64,000 nt of DNA, from positions 9,669,367 to 9,733,366 of the forward strand of contig NC_081339.1 of assembly GCF_022539665.2 (NCBI RefSeq). The letters run 5' to 3'. The translations under genes and the position numbers were made by a program. The notes under the pieces are model-generated. The model was not told the DNA's origin. It made no database searches and saw only the letters and a program-made list of their open reading frames with translations. Numbering within the stretch: position 1 is the first letter of the stretch; every line of letters begins with the position of its first letter. Shown here piece by piece: positions 1 through 11,560 of the stretch. Source of the stretch: Daphnia carinata (taxonomy: Eukaryota > Arthropoda > Branchiopoda > Diplostraca > Daphniidae).

Positions 1-2215
1 CCAGTGGTTCTGGTGAAGAAGAAAGACGGCACTTGGCGTTTTTGTGTAGATTACCGCAAGCTCAACGCGGTAACAGTTAAAGATTCCTACCCCTTACCAC
101 GCATAGCTGATACACTGAGTCAGTTGGAAGGGGCTACATTTTTTTCAAGTATGGATTTGCAAGCAGGATAGCACCAAGTTCCAGTGGTTAGCAATGATAG
201 ACCGAAGACAGCCTTCATCACTGCAGACGGATTGTACCAGTTTCGCACTCTTCCGTTTGGTCTAACTAATGCCCCTGGCACTTTTCAAAGAGCCATGGAC
301 ATTATTTTGGCTGGACTTCGCTGGACAACATGCCTGATAAACCTGGATGACGTCATAATTTACTCAGCAACATTCCAGCAACACTTTGAACGCCTTCGCT
401 TCGTGCTGAGTTGCCTTGTGAAAGCTGGTTTGAACCTAAAGTGGTCAAAATGCTCATTCTTGGAGCACACTCTGAAAGTGTTGGGACATCTGATTCCAAA
501 AGACGGTGTAGCACCAGATCCTGAAAAGCTCGAGGCAGTCTCGAACTTCCCATCACCAGGTGAAACCATTCTACAGCAAACAAAGTAAAACGAGTGCAAA
601 GTTTTTTGGGCCAATGTTCTTACTACCGACGTCATATCCAAGGTTTTGCTTCAATCGCTCGCCCACTCACATCACTCACGAAGAAAGAAATTCCTTTTGT
701 GTGTGGGAGAAAATCAGGCTAACAGTTTCAATGCCCTGAAAAAAGCGCTCACCTCATCTCCAGTTTTGGCCCATCCCAACTACGACTTGCCGATGGATAT
801 TTTTCCTGACGCCTGCGGACGGGGTAAGAGGTGAACTAGCCCAGCGCATAGAAGAAGCAGAACGTCCCATAGCATACGCCAGCCGTCTACTGACTAAATC
901 GGAAGTGAACTATTCGATAACTGAAAAAGAGTGTCTTGCATTAGTGTGGTGTCTCTCCAAGTTCAGATGTTTTGTGTGGGGCTGTAAAGTGAAAGTCGTC
1001 ACAGATCATCAAGGTCTATGTTGGTTGATGAGCAAAAAAGACCTGGCAGGTCGTCTAGCACGTTGGAGCTTATCGCTACAAGAATACGATATCACGATTG
1101 TATATCGCAGTGGAAAAACGCATGACAACACAGATTGTCTTTCCAGAAATCCATTACCAAAAACGGAGGAGCAAGAAGACGATCGCTGTGTCGTCATAGG
1201 GGCACTAACTGATGACTCAACACTCTCCGAAGAAGAAAACGAGTCCCTAGCAGACAAGCAAAAAGCCTGCAGTAATTGGAATCAGCTAATTCAAAAAATC
1301 CAAAGTGGAAAAGCAAGAGTGAAAAATTTCGTGATGAACAATGGAAAACTCTACAAAGAAACTATAAAGAATGGAAAAAGTTACAGAAGATTGTGCGTAC
1401 CTGTTGACTATCGTGAAAGAATCCTATACGCCTACCATGACGGCATCGTCTCCGGTCACCTTGGAATCGGTCGCACTCTACAAAAAATTTGTGATCGTTT
1501 CTACTGGCCGAAGATGACACTGGACATAGTTCGTCATGTGCAGAGTTGCGTACACTGTCAGAGCAGAAAAAGAAGTAGTTCCAGATAAACCTCCAGGACT
1601 TCTACAATGCATCAAAGTGGAAAGACCGTTTCAAAGAGTAGGAATGGACCTTCTAGGGCCATTCCCGCTCTGAGCAGTGGAAAGGATGAACCATACATTG
1701 GCAGCAACGCTCTCAATGTATGTCAGCAGTGATCAACGAGATTGGGATGAAACTCTGCAGTATGTTTGCTTTGCATACAACACAGCTAGACAAGAGTCTA
1801 CTGGATATTCACCATTCTTCCTCCTCTACGGACGTGAACCCAGACTTCCTATTGACTTGGAGCTGGAAGCAGATCCAAACCCATTGCTGGAAGAAGAGGA
1901 AACGACAATGGGATATGCAGATCGCCTAATAACTGACCTAGCAGCAGCTAGAGAAAAAGTGAAAATTAGAATGGAGCGTGTACAGCAAAAGCAAAAAGAA
2001 ACTTACGATGCACGCCATAGAGAATTGTCATTCAACGAAGGAGATTTAGTGTTGGTCTACAAGCCTGTGCGTAAAGTAGGAAAATCAGAAAAACTTCTTC
2101 ATCGTTGGCTAGGACCATTCAAAGTGTTGAGACAGACCACACCAGTGAACTATGAAGTGATATCGGCAACTGGCCGAGGTAAAACAGATATCGTTCACGT
2201 GATGTGCGTATGAAA
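1..2215 (+). pseudogene. pol: Gypsy pol (RT, RNase H, integrase) of copy A, disrupted
   Basis: RT motifs FCVDYRKLN (at 40-66), LPFGLTNAPGTFQRAM and LDDVIIYS are readable. RNase H covers about 760-1150 (TDHQGLCWL, then NTDCLSRNP). The integrase zinc finger (HDGIVSGHLG, then CVHCQ) lies at about 1435-1560. The catalytic core is nearly gone: sequence jumps from the first-aspartate region (MDLLGPF, about 1645) straight to the GAVER-type glutamate region (about 1673), removing the central aspartate that copy B still has. The C-terminal integrase domain (LLHRWLGPFKV) is present to about 2130. Stops at 169-171 and 586-588 and shifts near 590, 825 and 1580 break the frame. No active enzyme is expected. 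Confidence 0.92.
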
Positions 2216-4353
2216 TCATTCCATGAAGCTGTGTCGGGCCCTAGCATCACCGAAGAAACCTCAAAGAAAGAAAATGAAAATCAGCAGGAAAAAGAAACAC
2301 AAGAGATAGCTGCTTTAAGTGATCCACAACCTCAGGCCGATCCAGAAGAAACACTAGTTGAACAGAGCAATGAATCACCGGACATCAAAGAAAATGATGT
2401 GGTCACGCCCACTCCAGAAATAATCACGCCAACTTCAAGTAGAAGACCCACTCGTAGCAAAAGACCTCCAGCCAGATATTTAACTCTATTGGTGCCGTTC
2501 CTCATTTTCCTGATTGGGCCGCTGTCAACGAACTCACTGATCCTGAGAGAAAATGCAATATTCAAACAGCAAACTGATGTGGCGTTCAGTGAATCATCGT
2601 GGACCATCGTAACAGACCTTGACTTGGGAGTAGCTGATACAGCAACAGCATACTTAAAGCAGAAGATAACCCAACAACAGGAAGTGGCAGAGAAGTTGAA
2701 GAATACAGGTTAACGACCACAACGGATAGCAGCCAGAAGAATCGCTAGCAGAACGGAAACAATCCTAAAAGGAATGGAAAATGTAGCAGATCGATTCATA
2801 AACATCAGAAAAGCCTTGAATACTAATCAAAGAAGTCGTCGAAGTCTCGTCGACGGTGGAGGATCAATCCTGAAATGGCTGTTTGGAGTTTCAACACAAA
2901 AAGATTTAGAAGAATTAAATAATCAAGTACAACTTGTTGCTCGAGATCAGATAGAAGTAGTTCACATCATCGATAAGCAAGCAACAATGGTAAACGAATC
3001 ACTTTGGGAGTCAAGAACAAACGCAAAACTCACCAGAGAGCTGCGAGGCCAGTATTCCATGTTAAGCAATGTGACAACAAACCTCATGGACAGAATGGTG
3101 AAGATAGAAGAGCTAGAACTAAATCACTTCGAGTATTACATCCAAATGGATGAAACATTTGAAGCGATGAACCAGATCTTGCAGTGGCTACAACATTTGG
3201 CCGATAGTCTCGACGTCGGCTTTAGTCTGTTGGCCAACGGACATTTGGCACCACGAATTGTCTCTCGAGCAAGATTCAACAAAGTTATTAAAATAATAAA
3301 CGAGAAATTACCAAGAGGATGGTCTATCTCAAGTGATGAGCTTTGGGTCGCCTACAGAGAATCACCGTCACCGTCACTGTGGCGGCCATGCAAAACTCGT
3401 TTCGCCTCTTCATAAATTTTCCCATCTTCGATCACAGCCAGCAGTACAAGCTCTTCGAAATCATCAACCTTCCGGCAGCTACAGACGATGGAACGCATGA
3501 TGTCTTGTTTGGAAATTTACCGGACTACTTTGCTGTGTCTGCCGACCTCGAAACGTATCTGGAATTATCCAAAGAAGATGTTAAAGATTGCTCTAAGATA
3601 GGACGACCACTGTGTAAATTTCATACCGGCATCAGATAGAGAACAGCCCAAAAGTCTTGTGCAATAGCTGTCTTTCTAAATGATTCGGCCCGAATCAACA
3701 CACAATGCAAAAAGAAGTTCACAGACTGGCGCGGACCTGAAGTGGTTTACATGGGATCCAATCAATCGGTCTATTCAGCAAAAAAGCCACACGAAATTGT
3801 GTTTTCATGTCCAGCAGGAGGAGAGCAGCCACCTTTGAGAACAACAACAATGTTACCAGCTGTAGGAATGTTTGAAGTACCTTTGGGATGCACCGCTCGA
3901 ACCGAAGAATGGGTATACCCAGCCAGCATGGAAGGAAGTGTAATGGCGCCAAAACTACAAGCAATTGTTCTTCCAACAGTGAAAATTTTTGCTCAAGATG
4001 TCCAAGCAACGGATGGCAAAAAGCACACTTTCGTCGAGCTTCCACGAGAAAATACGTCGTCTGTAGACATTATTAGTCAGCTGCTTCATCGCAACGCACA
4101 AGCAACGTTGTGATCTGAAATGACTGGAGAGCAAATTCATAATTTAATTATGGAAAAAGAAAAACAAAAAGAGTTTTACCTTACCCGTTATCCTTACGAG
4201 TTAGTGGCTTCCAACGTTCTTCTAATGTGCGGAATAGCGTTCTTAGTGCTTAAATTCTACATGTTACATAAGCGTCTTATCGCTCATGAACAGTGTGAAA
4301 ACGCTCCACCCGAAGACGGCGGGAGGAAGGAAATGGAGACTGAAAATCTCTAA
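2216..4353 (+). pseudogene. env: F-protein-like envelope (env) of copy A, disrupted
   Basis: Visible in order: a hydrophobic signal-like stretch (about 2485-2530, LTLLVPFLIFLIG), a short SU-like part, a furin-type site RSRR at 2831-2842, directly followed by a fusion-peptide-like segment ending LKWLFG (about 2875-2895), a long heptad-rich ectodomain, a cysteine-containing region (3580-3920), and a transmembrane segment (about 4195-4265) with a short charged tail ending at 4353. This order is that of baculovirus F proteins and insect errantivirus env. Stop or frame changes occur at about 2713, 3370-3415, 3637 and 4111. In copy A the cytoplasmic tail looks complete, unlike copy B. The role would be membrane fusion; this copy is broken. 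Confidence 0.85.
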
Positions 4354-4443
4354 AAAAGAAAATTGCTAGTGATAGAGTGAAAGAAAAACAACTGCTGTGT
4401 GAAAAGTGAAAAAAGTTTATTGTTAAAAAACAAAAATGTACAA

Positions 4444-4880
4444 TTATTCTGCACGATTAACAGTATAATCTAAAAAATCGTGATCTTCGACGCCGTGATC
4501 TTCAGCTTCGGCGTTTAGAACATCAAGCTGAACAAGTCGGGCATCCTCCCTTGCTTGCATTTCAGCTTGGGTGACTTCCTCATAGAAGTCAGAGCGGTGA
4601 GGAGTCGGATGGTAAATGTCTTCATCGGACCCAAACCACCAAAGAAGACGCGCATGGAAATGTGAAAAATAATCCCGGTACCTGGCATAACCAGGATATG
4701 TGCTGAAAAGGAGGGAGAAAAATTAGTATGAAACAAAATAGAAAAAATTATGAAAGGATTACTACCTGTAGTAATAGTCATTTACCCATGGAGCCGAGAA
4801 GGGTAACGGAGAATCCAAAAGAACATTGTCTTTATACACTCTTGTGAAAATATCCAGAAACTCCGCACATCATACGGAGA
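4444..4880 (-). other. Antisense two-exon reading frame between env and the 3' LTR of copy A
   Basis: On the minus strand an open frame runs from 4869 to 4766, then a donor GTAGTAAT and a pyrimidine-rich acceptor CTCCTTTTCAG bound an intron at 4765-4703. The frame continues from 4702 to a TAA at 4444-4446 without a stop. Residues are non-random: tyrosine- and tryptophan-rich first (NDYYYSTYPGY, RLLWWFGSDED), then strongly acidic near the end. Upstream (about 4955-4870), in another frame, is a transmembrane-like stretch (VIFPVIGAVLVVFL), so a single-base indel may have split a longer protein. I do not recognise the family. The segment is absent from copy B, whose env is joined directly to the tandem-repeat region. 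It could be captured host sequence or an accessory retroviral-type gene. Confidence 0.4.
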
Positions 4881-5160
4881 AAAACGACCAAAACGGCTCC
4901 GATCACTGGGAAAATTACAATCAATAAAACACATAAGATCACATACAAAAAAGCGAAGCTTTTGAAGAATTAAATCGAACGTAAACATTTTTGGGCTGAG
5001 GCAAAAAACGAACTGAAGATGGATGCCAGCAAATGAATTTCTTATGCATCATAACGTTGTAGTTTATCTTTTTTCACACCTATGTATGAATTGCTAATTA
5101 TAGTCGTCTTTCTTACGCTTGTATTGTTCCGTAGTTATAGCAAATTCCTTTTCGATAAAA

Positions 5161-5375
5161 GCACGTTGACCGCGCTTCATTGTATGTCTGACTTCTACTA
5201 TAGTTGTCCCTTTACCTCTCTAAAGCGACCGCGCTCTATCGTATGTTTGATTCCTACTGTAGTTGTCCCTTTACCTCTCTAAAGCGACCGCGCTTTATCG
5301 TATGCTTGACTTTTGCTATAGTCCTTCCTTTACCTTAATAAAGCGACCTCGCTCTTTCGTATGCTTTCATTACTA
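5161..5375 (+). repeat. Tandem repeat, about 60 bp x 3-4, in the 3' region of copy A
   Basis: Units share the phrases TTTACCTCTCTAAAGCGACC and GCTTTATCGTATG. The same array occurs in copy B at 59125-59335, so it belongs to the element. It lies between env and the purine tract. Confidence 0.85.
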
Positions 5376-5490
5376 TAGCTCTTGATGAATTTTGGAAAAT
5401 CACGGTTTTCCCCAATATTTTGTTATGCCATTGATTTCCTTTTAATGATTGTTAGTACAGTCGGGTCGCCTGTCTTGAAGAAGGGGGACC

Positions 5491-5855
5491 TGTCGCGAGG
5501 GGAAAATAGTGACGTGGTAGTCATTTCTGAAAATGACGTGACAACCAGTCAAATGGCGTACAATGCAGCTTCTCTTGAAAAGAAGTTGCAACACGCAAAT
5601 TATTTGGTAGAAGTTAGTTATTCCTTGAATTTATGTAACCCTAGAGATGGGGCGTATATCCTTCACGAGAGTATAAAAGCTCACACATTTTTAACCCTAG
5701 TTCAGTTCTTGAGTTCTTAAGTTCTCTTCAAGTTCTCCTACAGTTCTCTTCACGTTCAAGTTAAGTAAAAGTGTAGTTATTCTTTATTTCTGCTGTCTTG
5801 TATTTCTTCTTAAAATTCAATACAATTCATTAACAAAGTAAAGTCCGGTGTGACA
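5491..5855 (+). repeat. 3' LTR of copy A
   Basis: It begins TGTCGCGAGG and ends TGTGACA, after the purine tract AAGAAGGGGGACC. A TATA box (GTATAAAAGC) is near 5670. It is about 365 bp and closely similar to 51779-52148, 59453-59820, 26144-26493 and, inverted, 6963-7350. Confidence 0.95.
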
Positions 5856-6397
5856 ATATGATACTTCATGAATGTCACTTACCTAAGTACTGTTCTAGTA
5901 AGTCAATTCGACAGCAAGATTTGGTTTCCGAGCACTAATTGAGGCAGAGCGCCCGACTGCTTTCACACAAATTACAACGTATAACTGCAAAATGTGCATA
6001 TAAAAACAAAATTCAGAATGAAATAATAGGCTGTATACATACCATGTTGCGGTGTAAAGTTGTAGCATCGAAATTTCAACAAAGCATCCATATGTAAGGC
6101 AATCCTTAAATTAGACTTCCAATGACACCACGCCAATGACACCTTTATTAAAAACGATAAATGTCTTAGAAGCTACTTACTGTGATTTCGAATCGAAAAG
6201 ACTATCGAACCTCGCAGATGATGTGCAATGAAGCGTGGCGTATGAAAACGTTCCGCATATCTTTCAAAGCGTACTCTGGCAGCAATAATTATTTTGGTAG
6301 TCAGATACCAGGTGGCGTTTGTGACTTGTACGTGTTTTCAAAATTCCGATCTCATAGCTCCAATACACGGCTTCTCCCATTCCCCGCCAGGCGGCAG
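5856..6397. other. Intergenic, nothing recognised
   Basis: Short AT-rich sequence with only small chance reading frames. A small direct duplication (CCAATGACACCACG then CCAATGACACC) is present near 6119-6145. Confidence 0.5.
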
Positions 6398-6570
6398 CAT
6401 AGCTTTGGCGAATAGCTTTAAAAATAGCCTTTCGCGATAGCTTTTCTAATAGCCCGTTTGTATAGCGGGGTGAGGCATAGCATGCCAGGTTGAGGGGCGG
6501 GTGCTGGATAACATCCAAGGTTGAGGTGCAGGTGCTGGATAGCATGCTAGGTTGAGGTGATGGCTTATCA
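6398..6570. repeat. Short tandem repeats (about 13 bp and about 32 bp)
   Basis: From about 6398 to 6475 the phrase ATAGC(C/T)TT recurs every 12-14 bp. From about 6478 to 6570 a unit of about 32 bp with AGGTTGAGG and GGTGCTGGATA is repeated two to three times. A 139-codon minus-strand frame across this region follows from the repeats and shows no domain. Confidence 0.65.
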
Positions 6571-6962
6571 GGTGCGGGTGACAATAATGGCACTAAAAAC
6601 TTGCCATAGTGATCAAGCTGCCGTAATTGCGTTTGGTTATGCAAAATGAAGCACGCAAAGCTACACAATGAGCGAATCGTCAATAACCAACAAAATGTAC
6701 GTAACTGAAATAGGAAAGGGTATTTGGTAAAAAAAAAGTAAAAAAAGAAAGTTATTTCATTTTACTTCATCGACGCATCGCACTTCGTTTGAGCACAGTA
6801 TGCTACATACGCAAGTTATGGGCCCATGATAGGAAACTTTGTGTGCAGTAAGTTTCCCCATTGTTCTTTTTACTATGATTTTTTTCTAGCTAACTTGTTG
6901 GTACTCGCTAAACAAATCTCCCCCTTCCTTTTAAAAAAATATGCTTAGGTAACGTATAGTAT
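6571..6962. other. Intergenic, nothing recognised
   Basis: AT-rich sequence with an A-rich run near 6729-6750. No coding or RNA feature was seen. It ends in GTAT, one half of the target duplication of the following solo LTR. Confidence 0.5.
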
Positions 6963-7350
6963 TGTCACACTGGACTTTACTTCGTTAATGAATTGTATTG
7001 AACTAAGAGGGGGAAAATACAATGCATAACAGAAAGGAAGAGTAACTACACTTTACTTAACTGAAATACAGGAACGTGAAGAGAACTCACTTGAGTACTT
7101 GAGAAGAACTTAAGAACTACAGAACTGACAAGAACTAACTTAGGGTAAAAAATGTGTGGGCTTTTATACCCTCGTGAAGGGTATACGCCCCATCTCTAGG
7201 GTTAAACGAATTCTAGGGAATGCCACACTTTGCTAATTATCGGCGTGTCGCAGCGTCTTTTTCAAGGGAAGCTGTATTGCAAACAATTAAACGTTGGCTG
7301 ACGCCTTTTTTCAGAAATGGCAACCACAACGAGATTTTCCCCTCGCGACA
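6963..7350 (-). repeat. Solo LTR, family 1, inverted
   Basis: Reads as the reverse complement of the family 1 LTR (plus strand begins TGTCACACTGG, ends CCTCGCGACA) with an inverted TATA box near 7150. It is flanked by GTAT at 6959-6962 and 7351-7354, a 4-bp target duplication. No internal element sequence is left, as expected after LTR-LTR recombination. Confidence 0.93.
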
Positions 7351-8295
7351 GTATTCTAGTAGAAAAGGCACGGTGTAAACAAATAAAAATTAAAGACTTT
7401 ATACCAAACATAACTATACAACGACAATGAAAATGTTATATTTATTGTGCGAAAAATCCTTTTTGTTAATTATTCGTGGAATCCAAAAACTAATCCATTG
7501 GGAAATAAAAGCGTCATCTACTCAGCACCACTTGGGTCGAATTAAAATGCCGTATAATGGAAACGAAGCCCGACTCCGAATCATGTGGATGTGTGGGAAA
7601 TGTCTCCTTGAAAAAGTCCGTAAATCAATTTCTTGTTGACGTGTCTTTAAAACAAGCTGTACATAACTGTCTGTACTATAACTTTTTACAAAATGTATTT
7701 TTTTTTCTTTTTAACAACTTTTTTACAACCGGCAATTCCTGCTCTACTTTTAGTTCGTTTTGCAACAAGAATTGCAAAACCAAAAATTTTAACCTCGTAA
7801 ACCTGTTTTATTTTCCTTAAATCGCTGTGCAATATGAGACTCTGGCCGATCATTTAAGTTGATCTGATAACGAACTTAACCAGCCACGCTAAGGATTTTT
7901 AGATTTTATCGATTTATGCTCTTCCTGCCTTTTTTCCTCACGCGGTTTTAGCGAGAGGCAATGGCGGATGAGAATGAGGATGGATTATGTGATGATGGAT
8001 AGCCCGCTTGCCCTCCGCTCCCTCAATTGCCGCTAGAGATCAGCACATTCCATTTCCTAGATTTTCAGTGTTAAAAACCGTAGTTTTTCCTTAATTGGAA
8101 GCTTAGCTAAGGGTTGTAATTTTCCATTGAGCCATAAGAATAAAATTGTCAGCCACGCTTGCATTCTATACAACTGCGATTCCTTTGTATATAATTCTCC
8201 TGATTTATTCTAACCAATTATGAATTCAGAATTTACAGCATTCGTGCAATTACGACATTAGATAATCGGATTGATAATCAGCTCACAGGTTTTAA
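7351..8295. other. Intergenic, nothing recognised
   Basis: Reading frames at 7427-7639 and 7557-7820 are low-complexity (F/N/K-rich) and show no domain or splice structure. No repeat of note. Confidence 0.5.
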
Positions 8296-8378
8296 TACTA
8301 GGAGTGAGGATCGAACTCACGTCTTCATCCGAAGACCAGATCTTAAGTCTGGCGCCCTAACCGCTCGGCCAACCTAGT
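8296..8378 (-). tRNA. tRNA-Leu(TAA)
   Basis: The reverse complement folds as an 83-nt type II tRNA without intron. The D arm is GGCCGAGCGGTTAGGGC. The anticodon stem-loop is CCAGA-CTTAAGA-TCTGG with anticodon TAA. There is a long variable arm and a T arm with GTTCGATCC. The acceptor stem ACTAGG/CCTAGT pairs, with discriminator A at 8296; position 7 appears to be a T-T mismatch. Leucine identity fits the variable arm, anticodon and discriminator. Confidence 0.92.
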
Positions 8379-10102
8379 GCTATCGATTTAGAGAAGTTTG
8401 ATTCCTATTTTTGCATTCGTGATAAGAAAACTTAATTTACAGTTCATCATCAGCGTTTGGCTGTGTCAGACCTTTAACTAATGCAATTCCAAGACCAATG
8501 GAAATAAAGGAGATTAAACTATTATACAACGCACTGTAGTCCTATTTGCTTCTCAATTTAAAACCTTGAGATTGATAACATTTCCTTCCTGATATTCTCA
8601 CCTCCAACGAATGTGTAGCACACCCAAAACGTCATCTCGTTTTACTTCTGTCTTGTAGAGCCTGGTTTTCAATGGGCCTACAAGATGAAAAAAACACTGT
8701 GCGATTGAATCAAGTAATGAAGGTTTAAGGAGAAAACAAAAATAACTGAAAGTGCAACGTACCTGCCTGTATCCGATTAAGCTTCAAAGGCTTATCAGTT
8801 AGAATGTCAAACATCTACATCATCCATGTGGCTGCTTGTTGTCCAGCAAAAAAAAAAAAAAAAAGAGGAGGAAGGGATTACGGATGAACTTTTGGCGAGA
8901 CCGTGGGCAATAGAAGTGAAGAAGTTTTTAAAAATCATCCCCATGGTTGCGCTATTTCAGCCAATCCAGTTAAAGGCTCCCATGAATATGCAACGAGTAT
9001 TTCATCAACTAAGAGGAAGTTACTTGCCGTTTTTTACCATCAAACTCGCAAAGCGTACAGAGTGAGCCACTGGCTACAAGAATTAAGTCACGGGTTTTAT
9101 TTTTGTTACGGACGCAATGGCAGGGTGATTAAAGGAAAGGATACAAACTTGCTATTGCTTGCAACTGTTTCAACTTATATTCGCGGCAACATGTACCATT
9201 TTCTGCCACTTCATCACAAACCGACTAGGTCCGTGACGGGAGGCACTCACGCACGCTCATACCCCACCTAGGAGTAGACACCTACAACCACAAACGCACA
9301 AAATAAGAAAGAATAAACAAGCTATGCTAGATGGCTTTGCCTACTTATGACTTAGCAAATTTTAATAAAAACATTTTTTTTGCTTATGTTGGGGAATAAC
9401 GTCGTTGCCGTAGAACTAAACTTCCTGTCCCTAGATCTTTGGTACCATAATCTCGTCAGTTCATCTAATTAATTGAATGCGAAGAAAAACAAGTTGCAAA
9501 ACTAGGAAGCTTGTCACGCATTAGTTAACTAACTTACCTGCTCTGGGTAAAAGTTTGGAATTACAAGTCATGAAATGAGCTAGCAGTAAATAAGTCTTTG
9601 AATGCCAAATGATGAAGACAGGAAAATGGGCGTATTGGTTTGTCCATCTTTCTGAAGTTCCGCATCTTGCCTGTCCTTTTGGAAAACCCTGTTGGCATCA
9701 AATATCAGTAAAAAATCCGAAAAAATCCGTCACGCAACACCAAACGATTTCATATACCTTCTACAAGGTTTCAGAAAGTGATTTTGTTACTGCCACATCA
9801 AACAACAAAGAGCCTTATTTTATGCTAGTACAATAACTTTCACGAAAAGGCAATGAAAGAATTATTTACTGCGGACTTCAACGATATATGATTATCTTCT
9901 CCAAAAAAAAAACAACACAAAATGTAAAATTTTGAATATCATATAAAAATTGCGAATTACAAAACAACTGGCAGCAAATTCACATTGTTTTAATCAACAA
10001 TGAATTTGCTTATTCGTCGATTAGGAAGCGCTTCCATCGGTCAGCTCAAAATGAAGAAAAAGAACTTATTAAAAACACACAAAATAAAACTAAAAAACAC
10101 AA
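8379..10102. other. Intergenic; one unassigned reading frame
   Basis: Most of this stretch is AT-rich without features. A 122-codon plus-strand frame at 8903-9271 is the only mildly coding-like stretch (aromatic residues near LQELSHGFYFCYGRNG). I recognise no family, and a 16-A run just upstream and lack of splice context make a real gene doubtful. Confidence 0.4.
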
Positions 10103-10579
10103 TCACAGGGCGTCGCCGTTCCAATTGCCATATTGGTACATTGACGTGTAGAAATCGTACATCTCGACAGGTAAAGGGTCCAGTCCTCGTTCTTTCAATG
10201 CCTTGTGGGCGCTTTGAATTGATTTCAATACCAGCAAATGTTGTCTCTCCGAATAAGGATTCCTAATTGGCAAACGAATAAGTTAAAAACCATGATTGGC
10301 AAAAATAAACAAAAATTGAATTGTATTACTTTGGATAATTTTTCGAACGAGATTCGCTCCGTTTAAATGTGTTGTCCTGATTGTGACGAAGAACGCAATC
10401 TAGTCGATCTTTATTCACGTTTGAAATGCCCAGCATCTCGGCCATCCGCAACAGCTGCGGACCCGTGTCCCGATGCAGTTTCTCGTAGTAGACGGCGCCA
10501 CCGCATTTCAATCATCTGATCCCAACAGTTGCCAACATTTCCCAACTAGCGACGCTGCGGCTGATGAACTGATCCCACG
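10103..10579 (-). pseudogene. WSCD-type carbohydrate sulfotransferase, last two exons, with an in-frame stop
   Basis: Two exons are read on the minus strand: 10579-10330 (acceptor TTTTCAG) and 10262-10103 (acceptor CCAATTAG, stop TGA at 10103-10105), joined across a donor GTAATA with the frame kept. The protein matches the C-terminal pattern of WSC-domain sulfotransferases: tryptophan/serine segment SRSVASWEM, then VYYEKLHRD, a RMAEMLGI helix, CVLRHNQDNTFKRS, and a C-terminal tail KALKERGL. A TGA replaces an expected codon (TGG would fit) between GIR and LKCGG in the first exon, and no upstream catalytic exons are evident. This looks like a decayed 3' fragment of a Golgi sulfotransferase gene. 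Family assignment is from motif memory, not a search. Confidence 0.6.
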
Positions 10580-10899
10580 CTGAAAATCATCGTATCAAAA
10601 TGTAGCTGTTAATTTCCTTTAGATTTAAAAGAAAAACAATCCCAGCTGATTGTGTACTCACTGGATATTTTTCGGTCTCCAATCCGTACGGGTTCAAGTC
10701 CTTAAGACAAAACTTCGACTGGAGCCTGATTTTCGGCTGCTACCATTGAAAATCTATTTTCAACCCAACGTTTTGGCAGTGTATGTGGTACATGTTGTAT
10801 CTTACTAGTTAAGGACGTTTTACTTTTTCTTGAGGTCATATTAGGTTAGGTAAGACCGCATTTGATGAAACTTGCGATTGTGTCCATTCGGCTAACTGC
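10580..10899. other. Upstream of the sulfotransferase fragment
   Basis: A short minus-strand open stretch at about 10735-10675 ends in a donor-like GTGAGT and could be a further exon remnant, but its phase does not join cleanly. Nothing else was seen. Confidence 0.3.
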
Positions 10900-11560
10900 G
10901 AAGAATCACTAGCTAGCACGACGTGTAGGGTAAATAAGTCCATTTGACCGTAGAAGTAAGGCAGGTACCAGATAGGACAAACAAAGAAAGACGTGGACAG
11001 ACTGGAACAAAATGTGTATAGTAATGGGCAATGGTATAATATTTTGTGGCCTTTGTGGTGTAGGATTTTGAAGCCAAAGTATAATGCTAGGCGTGGCATA
11101 CGTGGTATTAAGTTCAAGTGGACTATCAGCGTAATAGTTGGGTGCCGAAAAGTATTTTGCAGCTTCAGCGTAGTAAGTCGGAGCACCATGAGTAGTCTTG
11201 TTAGCTAGGCTCGACGTAGTGGGACGGGGCAGCGGTAGTGTATACGAACTCGGAACAGCGTAAATTGCCAAGCTGCAGAGTAGCCTAGGATGGCTCAGCG
11301 TAATATGTAGGTGTAGCGTCAGAGAAGGAAGTTGTGGAGATATGTTACTTGTCTGCTTCGGTGATGGTATGATTAGAAACTGTTGTGCTGGCGAAGAGCG
11401 AAAGCTTCGCGGAAGCTTGGTGGTGCAGTGGCTCTATTTGTTCGCCTTGTTCGTGTAGTGACAGGGAGCAGCATACAATGGTTGTCTATTAGGGCGCAAA
11501 AGTTGTGTAGGGCGTAGACGAATACGATCTCATCGAAACAACAATTGCATGAAGCCACGA
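10900..11560 (-). pseudogene. Tyrosine-rich repeat protein pseudogene (Daphnia-type), copy 1
   Basis: Minus-strand frames contain degenerate repeats such as APTYYAEAAKYFSAPNYYAD (about 11185-11128), TYYAEPS and YTLPLPRPTTSS, spread over different frames between 11271 and 10909 and further upstream to 11560. These resemble multi-copy Daphnia proteins built of APxYYxEAPKYY units, presumed secreted or cuticle-associated. Stops and frame changes are frequent, and no intact start with signal peptide is seen. The paralogue at 12084-17269 lies in opposite orientation and shares a readable stretch (CCTACACAACT... TTGTATGCTGC). Confidence 0.6.

Larger units (their letters stand above)
1..5855 (+). mobile_element. 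Ty3/Gypsy env-bearing LTR retrotransposon, family 1 copy A (5' end outside window)
   Basis: The window opens inside the reverse transcriptase. In order there follow RNase H, a deleted integrase, an F-protein-like env, a tandem-repeat 3' region, a purine tract (5478-5490) and a 3' LTR (5491-5855). Copy B at 51779-59820 is closely related throughout and lets lesions be seen in both. Copy A has an in-frame TAG in RT at 169-171, frame breaks around 590 and 825, and an integrase-core deletion near 1665-1672. It carries about 800 bp (roughly 4268-5078) between the env transmembrane segment and the tandem repeats that copy B lacks. The base after the 3' LTR starts ATAT, the same 4-bp duplication copy B has, but the left flank is outside the window. 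It is a dead copy. Confidence 0.93.

Noticed and set aside
6264-6683. 139-codon minus-strand ORF
   Set aside because: Its length comes from short tandem repeats at 6398-6570; composition shows no protein family.
7427-7820. Overlapping plus-strand ORFs of 70 and 87 codons
   Set aside because: F/N/K-rich AT-driven composition, no start context, no domain.
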